A program made the position numbers and the translations under genes. The notes under the pieces are model-generated. The model did not search any database, was not told the origin of the DNA, and saw nothing but the letters and a program-made list of their open reading frames with translations. A DNA stretch of 57,033 nt, taken from positions 1 through 57,033 of the forward strand of contig CACPQC010000002.1 of the NCBI GenBank assembly GCA_902635975.1. The letters run 5' to 3'. Origin of the DNA: an uncultured Pelagibacteraceae bacterium (GTDB lineage Bacteria; Pseudomonadota; Alphaproteobacteria; Pelagibacterales; Pelagibacteraceae). The first letter of the stretch is position 1, and every line of letters begins with the position of its first letter. Of this stretch, positions 22,180-31,216 are shown piece after piece.

Positions 22180-22920
22180 ATGAATTCATTAGAGGCTAGT
22201 ATCAGAAATAATACGACCAAAGGTCAACTAAATTCCATTAGAAATAGCGGAAATGTCCCTGGTATTATTTATGGAGGAAAAGAAGATAATCAAAAAGTAT
22301 CTGTTTCAAAAAAATTACTAAAAAGTTTAATTGATAAAGAAAACTTTTTGTCAAACATAATTACATTAAAAATAGATGGGAAATCACAAAATGTTTTACC
22401 GAGAGAGATCAAATACCACATTTTAAGTGATGAGCCCATTCATGTGGATTTTTTAAGGATATTGCCTGGAGTAAAAATAAAGATTGAGGTTCCAGTTAAT
22501 TTTATTAATCATGAAATGTCACCAGGTCTTAAAAGAGGTGGGGTATTAAATATAGTAAGAAGAAAAGTAGAATTAAATTGTCCAAGTGAAAAAATACCAG
22601 AAAATTTAACAATAGATCTTGAAGGAGTTGACATCGGGGAAAGTTTTAAAATTTCATCTATCAAATTAGACCCTGAAGTAACACCAACCATTCAAGGTAG
22701 AGACTTTGTTATAGCAACCCTTGCAGCCCCAACAGTAATTAAAGAACCAGAAAAACCAGCAGAGGCTGAAGCAACAGAGGGTGAAGAAGGAGTTGAAGCT
22801 TCAGCAGATGGTGAAAAAACTTCTGCAGATTCACCTAAAGGAGACAAACAAGAAGGTAGTAATAAAAAACCTGATGAAAAAAAATCTGCTGAAAAAAAAC
22901 CTCCTGAAGAAAAAAAATAA
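22180..22920 (+). CDS. rplY: 50S ribosomal protein L25/general stress protein Ctc
   Basis: A 246-aa long-form L25 from the ATG at 22180; the open frame begins earlier, inside prs, but family alignment starts at SLEASIRNNTTKGQL. The N-terminal domain binds 5S rRNA (SIRNSGNVPGIIYGG). The second CTC/TL5 beta domain includes VDFLRILPGVKIKIEVPVNF. The final 55 or so residues are a low-complexity Glu/Lys/Ala/Pro tail, acidic at first and then Lys-rich. It lies between prs and pth, as usual. Confidence 0.94.
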   Translation: MNSLEASIRNNTTKGQLNSIRNSGNVPGIIYGGKEDNQKVSVSKKLLKSLIDKENFLSNIITLKIDGKSQNVLPREIKYHILSDEPIHVDFLRILPGVKIKIEVPVNFINHEMSPGLKRGGVLNIVRRKVELNCPSEKIPENLTIDLEGVDIGESFKISSIKLDPEVTPTIQGRDFVIATLAAPTVIKEPEKPAEAEATEGEEGVEASADGEKTSADSPKGDKQEGSNKKPDEKKSAEKKPPEEKK

Positions 22921-22953
22921 ATAATAAAAATTGAAATTAAGCTTAGTTAACTC

Positions 22954-23514
22954 ATGATTTTATTTGTAGGATTAGGTAATCCAACTCCTGACAGTGAAAA
23001 TAATAGACACAATGTTGGTTTCAAAATTATAGATTGTATTAATAAAAAATTTAATTTGTCTAAACAAAAACCTAAATTTAAAGGTCTTCTTACAACTGGA
23101 AATATAGCCAGTAAAAAGGTTTATGCTATTAAACCATTGACATTTATGAACAACTCGGGGATTTGTATAAGAGAGTTAATTGAGTATTTTAAGATTGATG
23201 CACAAGATGTAATTGTTTTTCATGACGATTTAGATGTAGAATTTGGAAAGATCAAAGCTAAATTTGGGGGATCAAGCGCAGGTCATAACGGAGTTGCCTC
23301 CATTGATAAATTTATTGGTAAAGATTATTCAAGGGTTAGAATAGGAATTGGTAAACCAAAAAACTCAATGGAAGTTGCAGATTATGTTCTACAAAATTTT
23401 AATGATGATGAAACTATTGGTATAGACAAAATTACTGAAAACATTACTGAATCAATTTCTATTCTTGTTGATAAGAAATTAGACCTGTTTTCTAGTACAG
23501 TTAATAATAAATAA
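22954..23514 (+). CDS. pth: Peptidyl-tRNA hydrolase
   Basis: A 186-aa Pth. The first block GLGNPTPDSENNRHNVGF contains the catalytic His in RHN and the conserved Asn of GNP. KPLTFMNNSG and FHDDLDVEFGKIK follow, with the catalytic Asp in DDLD, and GGSSAGHNGVASIDKFIG is the substrate-binding loop. The Tyr common after GNP is not conserved. It releases tRNA from stalled peptidyl-tRNAs. The stop shares a base with the ychF ATG (TAATG), indicating coupled translation. Confidence 0.97.
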   Translation: MILFVGLGNPTPDSENNRHNVGFKIIDCINKKFNLSKQKPKFKGLLTTGNIASKKVYAIKPLTFMNNSGICIRELIEYFKIDAQDVIVFHDDLDVEFGKIKAKFGGSSAGHNGVASIDKFIGKDYSRVRIGIGKPKNSMEVADYVLQNFNDDETIGIDKITENITESISILVDKKLDLFSSTVNNK

Positions 23515-24587
23515 TGAGTTTTAAATGTGGAATAGTTGGAATGCCAAATGTTGGTAAATCAACTTTATTTAATGCATTGACAAATTCAAGCAAAGCACAA
23601 GCTGCAAATTTTCCATTTTGCACAATAGAACCAAATGTTGGTGTCGTTCCTGTTCCAGATATTAGACTGAAAAATTTAGCGAAAATTTCAAATTCAAAAA
23701 AAATTATCAACACAACTATTTCATTTGTTGATATTGCTGGTTTAGTAAAAGGAGCATCAAAAGGTGAAGGTTTAGGAAATAAATTCCTCTCTCACATAAG
23801 AGAGGTTGATGCAATCATACATCTTATAAGATGCTTCGACTCTAGTGATATCCAAAATGTAAATCCAAATGTAAATCCAGTTAGAGACTTGGAGATAATT
23901 GAGACTGAAATGATGTTAGCTGATCTTGAGTCCATACAAAAAAGATTAGAGAAAAATAATAAAAAAAACTTAGAGAGCGTTCAATTAAAAATTCTTGAAA
24001 CAAGTCTAGACTGTATAAATAATGATAAAGATATCTCAAGTTTGAGGTCTCAGTTTGAAAAAAAACAGATTAATCAAAGTGGACTATTATCTTTAAAACC
24101 TAAAATATTTGTATGTAATGTTGATGAGAAAAGTATTCAAAATGGAAACGATTATACTAAAAAATTTATCTCAAAATTTGGAAGTGATAATACGTTAATT
24201 ATTTCAGCAGATATAGAAAATCAAATTAATAATTTAGACGTACACGAAAAAAAAAATTATATGGAAATGATTGGATTAAAAGAGACAGGGTTAAATATGT
24301 TAATTAAAAAAGGGTATCAAATTCTTGAACTTGACACTTATTTCACCTCTGGCCCTGAAGAAACCAGAGCGTGGACAATAGAAAAAAATTGCAAGGCTCC
24401 TCAAGCTGCTGGAGAAATTCATACAGATTTTGAGAAAGGTTTTATTAGAGCAGAAACTATTTCATATGATGATTTTATTTCAAATGATGGCTGGTTGAAT
24501 GCAAAATCAAACGGCAAAATGAGACTTGAAGGAAAAGACTATATTGTGAAAGATGGCGACGTTTTAAACTTCCGATTCAACACGTGA
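23514..24587 (+). CDS. ychF: Redox-regulated P-loop ATPase YchF (OBG family)
   Basis: A 357-aa YchF/OLA1 protein. The P-loop is GMPNVGKSTLFNALT (about 8-22), G2 lies in the Thr-rich region, G3 is DIAGLVKGASKGEGLGN, and the family's altered nucleotide-specificity motif is CNVDE in place of NKxD, which gives a preference for ATP. The C-terminal TGS domain ends in DYIVKDGDVLNFRFNT. It is a ribosome-associated ATPase linked to stress and translation control. The last 24 nt overlap the 3' end of the convergent petC gene. Confidence 0.97.
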   Translation: MSFKCGIVGMPNVGKSTLFNALTNSSKAQAANFPFCTIEPNVGVVPVPDIRLKNLAKISNSKKIINTTISFVDIAGLVKGASKGEGLGNKFLSHIREVDAIIHLIRCFDSSDIQNVNPNVNPVRDLEIIETEMMLADLESIQKRLEKNNKKNLESVQLKILETSLDCINNDKDISSLRSQFEKKQINQSGLLSLKPKIFVCNVDEKSIQNGNDYTKKFISKFGSDNTLIISADIENQINNLDVHEKKNYMEMIGLKETGLNMLIKKGYQILELDTYFTSGPEETRAWTIEKNCKAPQAAGEIHTDFEKGFIRAETISYDDFISNDGWLNAKSNGKMRLEGKDYIVKDGDVLNFRFNT

Positions 24588-25343
24588 CCATATCTTTTTC
24601 ATACTAAAATAAACCAAAATTGTTAAAATAATTAAATAAACTATCGCCTTGAAGCCCATCTGGTGACGTGACTCAAGATGTGGCTCTGCTGCCCACATTA
24701 AGAATGTAGTAACATCTTTTGACATTTGTTCGACTGATGCTGTTGTACCATCTCCATACTCAACGAGCCCATCAGAGAGCTGATTGGCCATTTTTATTTT
24801 GTTACCATACATATATTTATTATAATAAACTCCATCATCTAAACTCATTCCCACTGGTGGATCTTCATAACCTTGAAGTAAAGAGTAGATGTAATCGACC
24901 CCACCTCCTCTTGCTTTGACGAGCACTGACATATCTGGTGGATATGCACCACCATTTGCGGCTTGAGCTGCTTTAATATTATCATAAGGCATTACAAATT
25001 TGTCAGATAATTTACCTGGTCTTGTAAACATTTCTCCATCATCATTAGGCCCATCAGTGACCTCAAAAGATGCAGCTATCGCTTTAGCTTCTGCTATCGA
25101 AAATTCTGGTCCACCCTTTTCGGCTAAATTCCTATAACTTAGATATTTCATAGAGTGACAAGACGAACATACCTCAGTATAAACTTGATAACCTCTTTGT
25201 AATGCTCCCCTATCAAATTTTCCAAAAAGACCTTTAAAACTCCAATCAGTTGTTAAGTATTCGATCTTTTCAGCTGAATTAGATTTTACAGAAATTCCAA
25301 AAACTAAACTCGTGATTAAAAATATTCTTAAAAAATTTTTCAC
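24564..25343 (-). CDS. petC: Cytochrome c1 of the bc1 complex
   Basis: A 259-aa membrane-anchored c-type cytochrome. It starts with GTG sharing a base with the petB stop (TAGTG). A signal peptide precedes about residue 24, the heme-binding CSSCH is at 59-63, and the distal Met is probably in KMANQLSDG. The C-terminal anchor is AIVYLIILTILVYFSM. It takes electrons from the Rieske protein and gives them to a periplasmic cytochrome c feeding the aa3 oxidase, whose genes lie at the right end of this window. Third gene of petABC; it converges with ychF (24-nt overlap). Confidence 0.97.
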   Translation of the reverse strand: MKNFLRIFLITSLVFGISVKSNSAEKIEYLTTDWSFKGLFGKFDRGALQRGYQVYTEVCSSCHSMKYLSYRNLAEKGGPEFSIAEAKAIAASFEVTDGPNDDGEMFTRPGKLSDKFVMPYDNIKAAQAANGGAYPPDMSVLVKARGGGVDYIYSLLQGYEDPPVGMSLDDGVYYNKYMYGNKIKMANQLSDGLVEYGDGTTASVEQMSKDVTTFLMWAAEPHLESRHQMGFKAIVYLIILTILVYFSMKKIWSRVESEV

Positions 25344-26605
25344 TAATCTTTAAAATTTTCCTTGTTCTTAGCCAAAGCTAAATTAGGGGATCCACCTAGC
25401 ACAGGCTCTGTAATACTTAATGGAACAGGCAAAGTTTTCTCCTTATAACCTAAAATTGGTAGAACAACTAAAAAATGTAGAAAATAGTAGGCCGTAGCCA
25501 CTCTTGCAACTAATAAATACAATCCTTCAGCTGGCATAGCACCTACATAACCTAAAATCAAAACGTCAGCGACCAAGATCCAATAAAATTGTCTGTATAA
25601 TGGCCTAAAGACTGCAGATCTAATTTTAGATGTATCAAGCCAAGGTAAAGCCGCTAGAATAAGAATTGCTGACAACATCGCAACTACACCCAAAAGTTTA
25701 TCTGGAACAGATCTTAATATCGCATAAAATGGTAAAAGGTACCATTCTGGGACTATATGCGCAGGAGTTACCAATGGATTTGCTTCAATGTAATTGTCTG
25801 CATGTCCTAGAATATTTGGGGTGTAAAAAACAAAGAATGCAAAAACAATCATAAACATGAGTAGAGCAAAACCATCTTTGATTACTATGTAAGGATGAAA
25901 TGGAACAGTATCTTTAGACGGTTTTTTAATATCAATCCCAACAGGATTATTGTTACCTGGAACATGCAAGGCCCATATATGCAACACTACTAAACCTAAT
26001 ATTAAGAAGGGAATTAAGTAGTGCAGTGTAAAAAATCTAGTTAATGTTGGATTGTCAACCGAATAACCTCCCCATAACCAGGTTACTATACCTTCGCCAA
26101 CAAGTGGAATAGCACTAAATAAATTAGTTATAACAGTTGCTCCCCAAAAACTCATTTGCCCCCATGGAAGAACATAACCTAAGAAAGCTGCTGCCATCAT
26201 GAGTAAATATATTATTATACCTATGATCCAAATAATCTCCCGGGGAGATTTATAAGATCCATAAAATAAAGATCTAAATATATGAATATATACTGCTAAG
26301 AAAAACATTGAAGCTCCATTTGCGTGAATGTACCTTATTAACCATCCGTAGTTTACATTTCTCATGATGTGCTCTACGCTGTCGAATGCCATATCTGCAT
26401 GAGCAATGTAATGCATTGCCAAGACTAATCCCGTTACGATTTGAGTTATTAAACAGAAAGTAAGTATTCCACCAAACGTCCACCAATAGTTTAAGTTTTT
26501 CGGCGTTGGATAATCAGTCAGATGGCTCGCTAATGTGAGCAAAGGTAATCTATCATTAAACCACTTTCCAAATTTTGACTTAGGGGTATATTCGTGATCA
26601 CTCAT
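25343..26605 (-). CDS. petB: Cytochrome b of the bc1 complex
   Basis: A 420-aa polytopic protein with about eight transmembrane helices. The two heme ligand pairs are in [12 protein letters not shown] with [18 protein letters not shown], and in the helix containing [20 protein letters not shown]. The quinol-oxidation motif PEWY is present in [17 protein letters not shown]. It carries the Qo and Qi sites and the two b hemes. Its ATG follows the petA stop by 5 nt and it overlaps petC by one base. Length and motifs match alphaproteobacterial and mitochondrial cytochrome b. Confidence 0.98.
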   Translation of the reverse strand: MSDHEYTPKSKFGKWFNDRLPLLTLASHLTDYPTPKNLNYWWTFGGILTFCLITQIVTGLVLAMHYIAHADMAFDSVEHIMRNVNYGWLIRYIHANGASMFFLAVYIHIFRSLFYGSYKSPREIIWIIGIIIYLLMMAAAFLGYVLPWGQMSFWGATVITNLFSAIPLVGEGIVTWLWGGYSVDNPTLTRFFTLHYLIPFLILGLVVLHIWALHVPGNNNPVGIDIKKPSKDTVPFHPYIVIKDGFALLMFMIVFAFFVFYTPNILGHADNYIEANPLVTPAHIVPEWYLLPFYAILRSVPDKLLGVVAMLSAILILAALPWLDTSKIRSAVFRPLYRQFYWILVADVLILGYVGAMPAEGLYLLVARVATAYYFLHFLVVLPILGYKEKTLPVPLSITEPVLGGSPNLALAKNKENFKD

Positions 26606-26610
26606 AAAGT

Positions 26611-27120
26611 TTATCCAATTTTAATTGTATTAGTGTTTACAAACTTATATTCAGGTATTTCCATATTTGTTGGTGCTGGACCTTTTCTTATTCTGCCTGA
26701 TATATCATAATGTGATCCATGACAAGGACAGAACCAGCCGTTATAATCTCCTTTTTGATCTAAGGGCACACAACCTAAATGTGTGCAGACACCAAGCATT
26801 ACAAGCCACTCAGGATTTTTAGCTCGATCTTCATCTTTTTCAGGATGTTTTAAATCTTTTAAGTTAACAGCTTTTGCTTCAGCAATTTCTTGTTGTGTTC
26901 TTCTTCTAATAAAAACTGGCTTACCTCTCCATAATACAGTTATAGTTTTTCCAGGGTCCATTGAGCTAATATCAACTTCAGTGCTAGCCAATGCCTTAAC
27001 CGAGGCATCTGGATTCATCTGGTCTATCATAGGCCAGACCACAGCCCCAGCACCTACTGCTCCAACAGCATATGTAGCTGTAAATAAAAAATCTCTTCTT
27101 TTAGTTTTTTTTTCTGACAT
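26611..27120 (-). CDS. petA: Rieske iron-sulfur subunit of the bc1 complex
   Basis: A 169-aa protein. The N-terminus [19 protein letters not shown] is a Tat-type signal-anchor with twin arginines, as expected for Rieske proteins folded before export. The [2Fe-2S] cluster is held by CTHLGC (two ligands and the disulfide Cys) and CPCHGSHYD in the C-terminal domain. It moves electrons from quinol at cytochrome b to cytochrome c1. First gene of petABC, divergent from trmL across 90 bp. Confidence 0.98.
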   Translation of the reverse strand: MSEKKTKRRDFLFTATYAVGAVGAGAVVWPMIDQMNPDASVKALASTEVDISSMDPGKTITVLWRGKPVFIRRRTQQEIAEAKAVNLKDLKHPEKDEDRAKNPEWLVMLGVCTHLGCVPLDQKGDYNGWFCPCHGSHYDISGRIRKGPAPTNMEIPEYKFVNTNTIKIG

Positions 27121-27210
27121 TAATAATTATTAAATATACTCAATATTGATTTTTTCTACTTAAATATAAGAATTCATATAATATAAAATACTGAATTTAC
27201 TACTGATAGA
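27121..27210. promoter_or_regulatory. Divergent promoter region between petA and trmL
   Basis: This 90-bp AT-rich gap must hold the start signals for petABC (leftward) and for trmL-hemF-greA (rightward). A TATAAT hexamer lies at 27177-27182 on the plus strand, 29 bases before the trmL ATG; a good -35 partner is not visible. No SD-like or hairpin structure stands out. The placement is by position rather than by a strong motif. Confidence 0.4.
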
Positions 27211-27684
27211 ATGACACAGAAATCAATAGATCTTGGGCCAAAAATTGCATTATTTGAACCAGATATACCTCAAAATACAGCTGCCATAATAAGAACTTGT
27301 GCATGTTTGGGGGCAAATTTAGAAATTATAGAACCTTGTGGTTTTTTATTGAGTGACAAGAGGTTTAAAAGGGTAGTAATGGATTATATTGAAGAGAAAA
27401 ACATAAAATTTCACAAAAGTTTTAATGAATTTCTTAAATCTAAAGAGAATCAAAGAATTGTATTGATGACGACTAAAGCATCTATATCTTATACAAAATT
27501 TAAATTTGAGGAAAATGATACAATTTTATTTGGAAGAGAAAGTGCGGGAGTTCCTGAAAGAATTCATAAATTAATTAAAAATCGTTTGAAGATACCTATG
27601 AAAAATAATAAACGTTCATTAAATCTTGCATCTGCTGTGGCTATTGTCTTGGCTGAAAGTTTAAAACAAACAAAATTTTTTTAA
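27211..27684 (+). CDS. trmL: tRNA (cytidine/uridine-34 2'-O)-methyltransferase
   Basis: A 157-aa SPOUT-class methyltransferase. The family opening ALFEPDIPQNTAAIIRTCACLG, the motif LFGRESAGVPE, and the final knot IPMKNNKRSLNLASAVAIVLAE are all visible. The minimal length, with no extra RNA-binding domain, fits TrmL (YibK), which methylates the wobble ribose of certain leucine tRNAs. It is separated from hemF by one base. Confidence 0.93.
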   Translation: MTQKSIDLGPKIALFEPDIPQNTAAIIRTCACLGANLEIIEPCGFLLSDKRFKRVVMDYIEEKNIKFHKSFNEFLKSKENQRIVLMTTKASISYTKFKFEENDTILFGRESAGVPERIHKLIKNRLKIPMKNNKRSLNLASAVAIVLAESLKQTKFF

Positions 27685-27685
27685 T

Positions 27686-28513
27686 ATGAACTTAGAGATT
27701 AAAAGAGATCTTGTTAGTAATTGGTTTAAGATACTTCAGAACGCTTTTTGTAAAGACATAATAAGAATTGAGAATAATAAATCAAAATTCATATCTACAA
27801 GTTGGAAGAGGAATTATAGAAAAGATGAAGGTGGAGGTGAATATAGAATACTTCAAAATGGAAAGGTGTTTGAAAAAGTTGGAGTGAATTTTTCAAAAGT
27901 TTATGGGAAATTTCCAAAAGAGTTTCAAAAAAATATACCTGGTGCCAAAAAAGATCCAAGATTCTGGGCATCAGGAATCTCAGTTGTTATGCACATGAAA
28001 AATCCTTTAATTCCAGCTATGCATTTCAATACTAGATACATTAATACAACATATGGTTGGTTTGGTGGAGGAATGGATGTGACACCATCAAAGTTTGATA
28101 AAAAAGAAAAGGAAAAATTTCATAAAGTATTAAAAAATATGTGTGATCGACATAATAAAAATTTTTATAAAAGATATAAAAAATGGTGCGATGAATACTT
28201 TTATTTACCTCATAGGAAAGAGCCTAGAGGTATAGGAGGAATTTTTTTTGATTATAAAAAGGATAATTTTGAGCAAGATTTTAAATTTGTAAGAGATGTT
28301 GGGGTAACATTTCAATTAATTTTCAATGATATAATATCTAAAAAAGTAAAAAAAAAATGGGCAGCCAAAGATAAAGAGGCTCAATATATTAAAAGAGGTA
28401 GATATGCTGAGTTTAACTTACTTTATGATAGAGGAACTAAATTTGGATTACAAACTGGAGGGAATACTGAGGGTATTTTAATGTCGCTTCCTCCACTAGC
28501 TAAATGGAAATGA
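27686..28513 (+). CDS. hemF: Oxygen-dependent coproporphyrinogen III oxidase
   Basis: A 275-aa aerobic HemF. The conserved blocks are [40 protein letters not shown], the RGIGGIFFD stretch, and [20 protein letters not shown] near the C-terminus. It performs the two O2-dependent decarboxylations that yield protoporphyrinogen IX in heme synthesis. It lies beside the bc1 operon and shares the window with the heme o synthase ctaB, consistent with a strictly aerobic life. Its stop is one base before the greA start. Confidence 0.97.
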   Translation: MNLEIKRDLVSNWFKILQNAFCKDIIRIENNKSKFISTSWKRNYRKDEGGGEYRILQNGKVFEKVGVNFSKVYGKFPKEFQKNIPGAKKDPRFWASGISVVMHMKNPLIPAMHFNTRYINTTYGWFGGGMDVTPSKFDKKEKEKFHKVLKNMCDRHNKNFYKRYKKWCDEYFYLPHRKEPRGIGGIFFDYKKDNFEQDFKFVRDVGVTFQLIFNDIISKKVKKKWAAKDKEAQYIKRGRYAEFNLLYDRGTKFGLQTGGNTEGILMSLPPLAKWK

Positions 28514-28514
28514 T

Positions 28515-28991
28515 ATGAATAAAGAACCAATTACTTTAAATGGATTAGAAAAATTAAAAGAGGAATTAGTGTTTCTAAAAGAAAAAAAACGACCTGAAAT
28601 AGTTGCTGCAATTGCAGAAGCAAGATCGCATGGCGACTTAAAAGAAAACGCAGAATATCATGCAGCCAAAGAGGAGCAATCTCATAATGAGGGTCGAATT
28701 ACTGAAATAAACGATATAATTGCTCGAGCAAATGTAATCGATGTCACAAAATTAACCAATGATGGTAAAGTGATTTTTGGCTCAACGGTTTATTTAGAAA
28801 ATTTAGATACTGGAGATAAAATAAATTATAAAATTGTGGGAAAAGATGAGGCTAATTTAAAAGAAAAATTAATTTATTTTCAGTCACCTATTGGAAAAGG
28901 TTTGATTGGAAAAAATAAAAATGATTTAGTTGAAATCATTACCCCTGCAGGCAAAAAAAATTTTGAAATTAAAGATGTAAAATATATTTAA
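28515..28991 (+). CDS. greA: Transcription elongation factor GreA
   Basis: A 158-aa GreA, the usual length. The N-terminal coiled coil carries the acidic tip motif [17 protein letters not shown] (about residues 39-55), whose Asp and Glu enable RNA polymerase to cleave backtracked transcripts. The C-terminal FKBP-like domain ends the protein ([10 protein letters not shown]). It converges on cca with a 4-nt overlap. Confidence 0.97.
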   Translation: MNKEPITLNGLEKLKEELVFLKEKKRPEIVAAIAEARSHGDLKENAEYHAAKEEQSHNEGRITEINDIIARANVIDVTKLTNDGKVIFGSTVYLENLDTGDKINYKIVGKDEANLKEKLIYFQSPIGKGLIGKNKNDLVEIITPAGKKNFEIKDVKYI

Positions 28992-30262
28992 TCTTTGACA
29001 ATTTTTTCCACTTGGTGATCAGAGATTTTAAAGTTATTTTTAATCCATAACTCCTCGATTAACTTTAGTTTTAAACCAAGTTGTTTGCCTTCTGGAATTT
29101 TATATTTTTCCATTAATTCAGATGCTCCAATTGGTATAATTGGTTTAATTTTATTTATGTAAGTTTTACTTAATTTAATTAAACTATTATCAATTTTTTT
29201 TGATTTGATAATTTTAAAGTTTAAAATATCCAAAACTGCTTGTTTTCCATCATAATAAAAAATTTCATTAATGTCTTTCTCATTAAATTTTTTGAAACCT
29301 CCTTTTTCTTTGTAAAAATTGCTGATTTTTTTAATTCTTTTCTCATCTTTTTTAGAAATATTAAATTTATACAAAAAATAATCAGAATTATCAGTGTCAT
29401 CAATTACCATCAAAGATATTAAAAAAATAAAATCAGAGTTTTCGACTATCTGTCTTTTAAGAGAATTTAATTTAGAAAATCTATTTATATTTTTTAACTC
29501 AGGAAAAATTAGTGAAATCAATTCCAAGCATATTTTATCTTTAGATAGCTTCTCCAAATTTTCTGCATTGATGAGCTTTTTTAATTCATCTAATAATCTA
29601 TCTTTTGAGAGCTTTGAAACGCCGTTAAGGTTTAATTTTAATTTACTTATAAGATCTTTATCGTGAGACTTTTTAGAATAAGATAGAAAAAATCTTAAAT
29701 ATCTTAAAATTCTTAGATAATCTTCTTTAATTCTTTTATCTGGATCACCTATAAAATTTACAAAACCCTTTTTAAGGTCATCCTTGCCATTATAAGGATC
29801 AAATAAATTACCTTTAACATCTGAATAAATAGAATTAATTGTAAAGTCTCTTCTTGAAGCATCTTTTTTCCAGCTTTTAGAAAATTTTACATTTGCATGC
29901 CTTCCATCAGTTGATACATCCTCTCTCAAGGAAGTAATTTCAAATTTATATTCATCTATTACTGCTGTGATTGTACCATGGTCTATACCGGTTTTGTAAA
30001 AATTTATATTATTAATATTTAAAACATCACAAACTACGTTTGGCTCTAAATTTGTCGCCATGTCAATGTCGTCAACTTTTTCATTATTCAATATTTTTCT
30101 AATACATCCGCCTACATATCTAACTTCACTATCCGTGGAGTAATTATTTATCGCTTTGAAGATTTTATTAACAGGGGTTTTTTTAGAAATTTCTATAATA
30201 CTTTGGCTTATGTTTTCTAGGTTATTAGAACTAATAAAAATTTTTTTTAAAAAGTTTTTCAT
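28988..30262 (-). CDS. cca: CCA tRNA nucleotidyltransferase / poly(A) polymerase family
   Basis: A 424-aa class II nucleotidyltransferase. The head domain shows [22 protein letters not shown] (about 53-74; catalytic Asp pair in DID), then [12 protein letters not shown]. The neck includes the hallmark [15 protein letters not shown] (about 183-197). The C-terminal region is Lys-rich. It is the likely CCA-adding or repairing enzyme; a poly(A) polymerase cannot be excluded by eye. The tRNA gene next door already encodes CCA, so a repair role would suffice there. Convergent with greA by a 4-nt overlap. Confidence 0.88.
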   Translation of the reverse strand: MKNFLKKIFISSNNLENISQSIIEISKKTPVNKIFKAINNYSTDSEVRYVGGCIRKILNNEKVDDIDMATNLEPNVVCDVLNINNINFYKTGIDHGTITAVIDEYKFEITSLREDVSTDGRHANVKFSKSWKKDASRRDFTINSIYSDVKGNLFDPYNGKDDLKKGFVNFIGDPDKRIKEDYLRILRYLRFFLSYSKKSHDKDLISKLKLNLNGVSKLSKDRLLDELKKLINAENLEKLSKDKICLELISLIFPELKNINRFSKLNSLKRQIVENSDFIFLISLMVIDDTDNSDYFLYKFNISKKDEKRIKKISNFYKEKGGFKKFNEKDINEIFYYDGKQAVLDILNFKIIKSKKIDNSLIKLSKTYINKIKPIIPIGASELMEKYKIPEGKQLGLKLKLIEELWIKNNFKISDHQVEKIVKD

Positions 30263-30265
30263 AAT

Positions 30266-30339
30266 TGGCTGGGGCGCTAGGATTCGAACCTAGGATGCAG
30301 GTACCAAAAACCCGTGCCTTACCGCTTGGCTACGCCCCA
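30266..30339 (-). tRNA. tRNA-Gln (anticodon TTG)
   Basis: Reading the minus strand gives a complete 74-nt cloverleaf with an encoded CCA end. The acceptor TGGGGCG pairs with CGCCCCA. The D arm is GCCAAGCGGTAAGGC. The anticodon arm CGGGT/ACCTG (one G-T pair) encloses the loop TTTTGGT with anticodon TTG. The T arm is CTAGG-TTCGAAT-CCTAG. The first base pair involving T1 is typical of bacterial tRNA-Gln. Its 3' end is 3 nt from the cca start codon. Confidence 0.97.
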
Positions 30340-30372
30340 GTATTAAGTTCATATAACACAAAAATTTATGAT

Positions 30373-31215
30373 TTATATAGTTTTTGAAGATATACACCAG
30401 TAATTTTTGTATTTTTTATTAAAATGCCTTTTAGCTTTATCGCAATTTTCTTTAGAATAAAAGTATGCAACTATTGCAGAACCCGATCCAGTCATTCTTA
30501 CAAATTCCGCACAGGTGTATCTTTCTAAAAAAAATTTGATGGTTTTTAACTTTCTGTGCATAGAAAAAACAATAGGTTCTAACGAATTAGTCATTTTTTT
30601 TAAAAATTGTAAATTAAACATCTGTTTATTGGGCTTAGTGAATTTTGGTTTATCGAATTTTCTTACTTTAGCGTATACTCGTTTTGTAGAACACCCAATA
30701 GTTGGTTTGATGATTAAAGTATAAATTTTTTGCTTATTATTAAAACGTTTGATTTCATTCTTGTAATTAATAACAGTATTGGTTGAATTGAGACCCAAAA
30801 GCACATCTGAACCCACCAATTTACAAATAGACTCAATTTGTCTTTGATTAATCTTTATGATTTTTTTTTTAATTAAATAATTTAAAATACTAGCAGCATT
30901 CATAGAACCACCTCCCAATCCGGCTTGAACTGGGATATTTTTCTTAATCTTAATCTTAAACTTATTATTTTTAAGTAATTTTTTGTTATCCAAAATATTC
31001 AGTAAATTAGAAACAGTATTAATTTTGCCAATATTTTTCGAAAATTTGCCAGTAAAAGAAATGATGTGTTTTTTTGATTTAATTTTCTTGATCAATATTT
31101 CATCATGTAAAGAGATAAATGAAACAATGCTTTCGATTTTATGAAAATTCGAAATTTTTTTGATTACATTTAAAGCTAAATTTATCTTTGCATAGGATCT
31201 GATATTGGCTTGCAT
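30373..31215 (-). CDS. ispE: 4-diphosphocytidyl-2-C-methyl-D-erythritol kinase
   Basis: A 280-aa GHMP-family kinase. The N-terminal SYAKINLALNVIKK opening and the ATP-binding loop PVQAGLGGGSMNAASIL (about 93-109) are diagnostic of IspE. The late MTGSGSAIVAYF is the third GHMP motif. It phosphorylates CDP-methylerythritol in the MEP pathway. With ispH further along the window, it supports isoprenoid supply for quinone and for the carotenoid/retinal genes. One base separates it from the TPR gene. Confidence 0.95.
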   Translation of the reverse strand: MQANIRSYAKINLALNVIKKISNFHKIESIVSFISLHDEILIKKIKSKKHIISFTGKFSKNIGKINTVSNLLNILDNKKLLKNNKFKIKIKKNIPVQAGLGGGSMNAASILNYLIKKKIIKINQRQIESICKLVGSDVLLGLNSTNTVINYKNEIKRFNNKQKIYTLIIKPTIGCSTKRVYAKVRKFDKPKFTKPNKQMFNLQFLKKMTNSLEPIVFSMHRKLKTIKFFLERYTCAEFVRMTGSGSAIVAYFYSKENCDKAKRHFNKKYKNYWCISSKTI

Positions 31216-31216
31216 T

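Noticed and set aside
23860..23885. Short tandem repeat in ychF (NVNPNVNP)
   Set aside because: It is a small in-frame duplication of 12 bases in a variable loop and does not disturb any motif.
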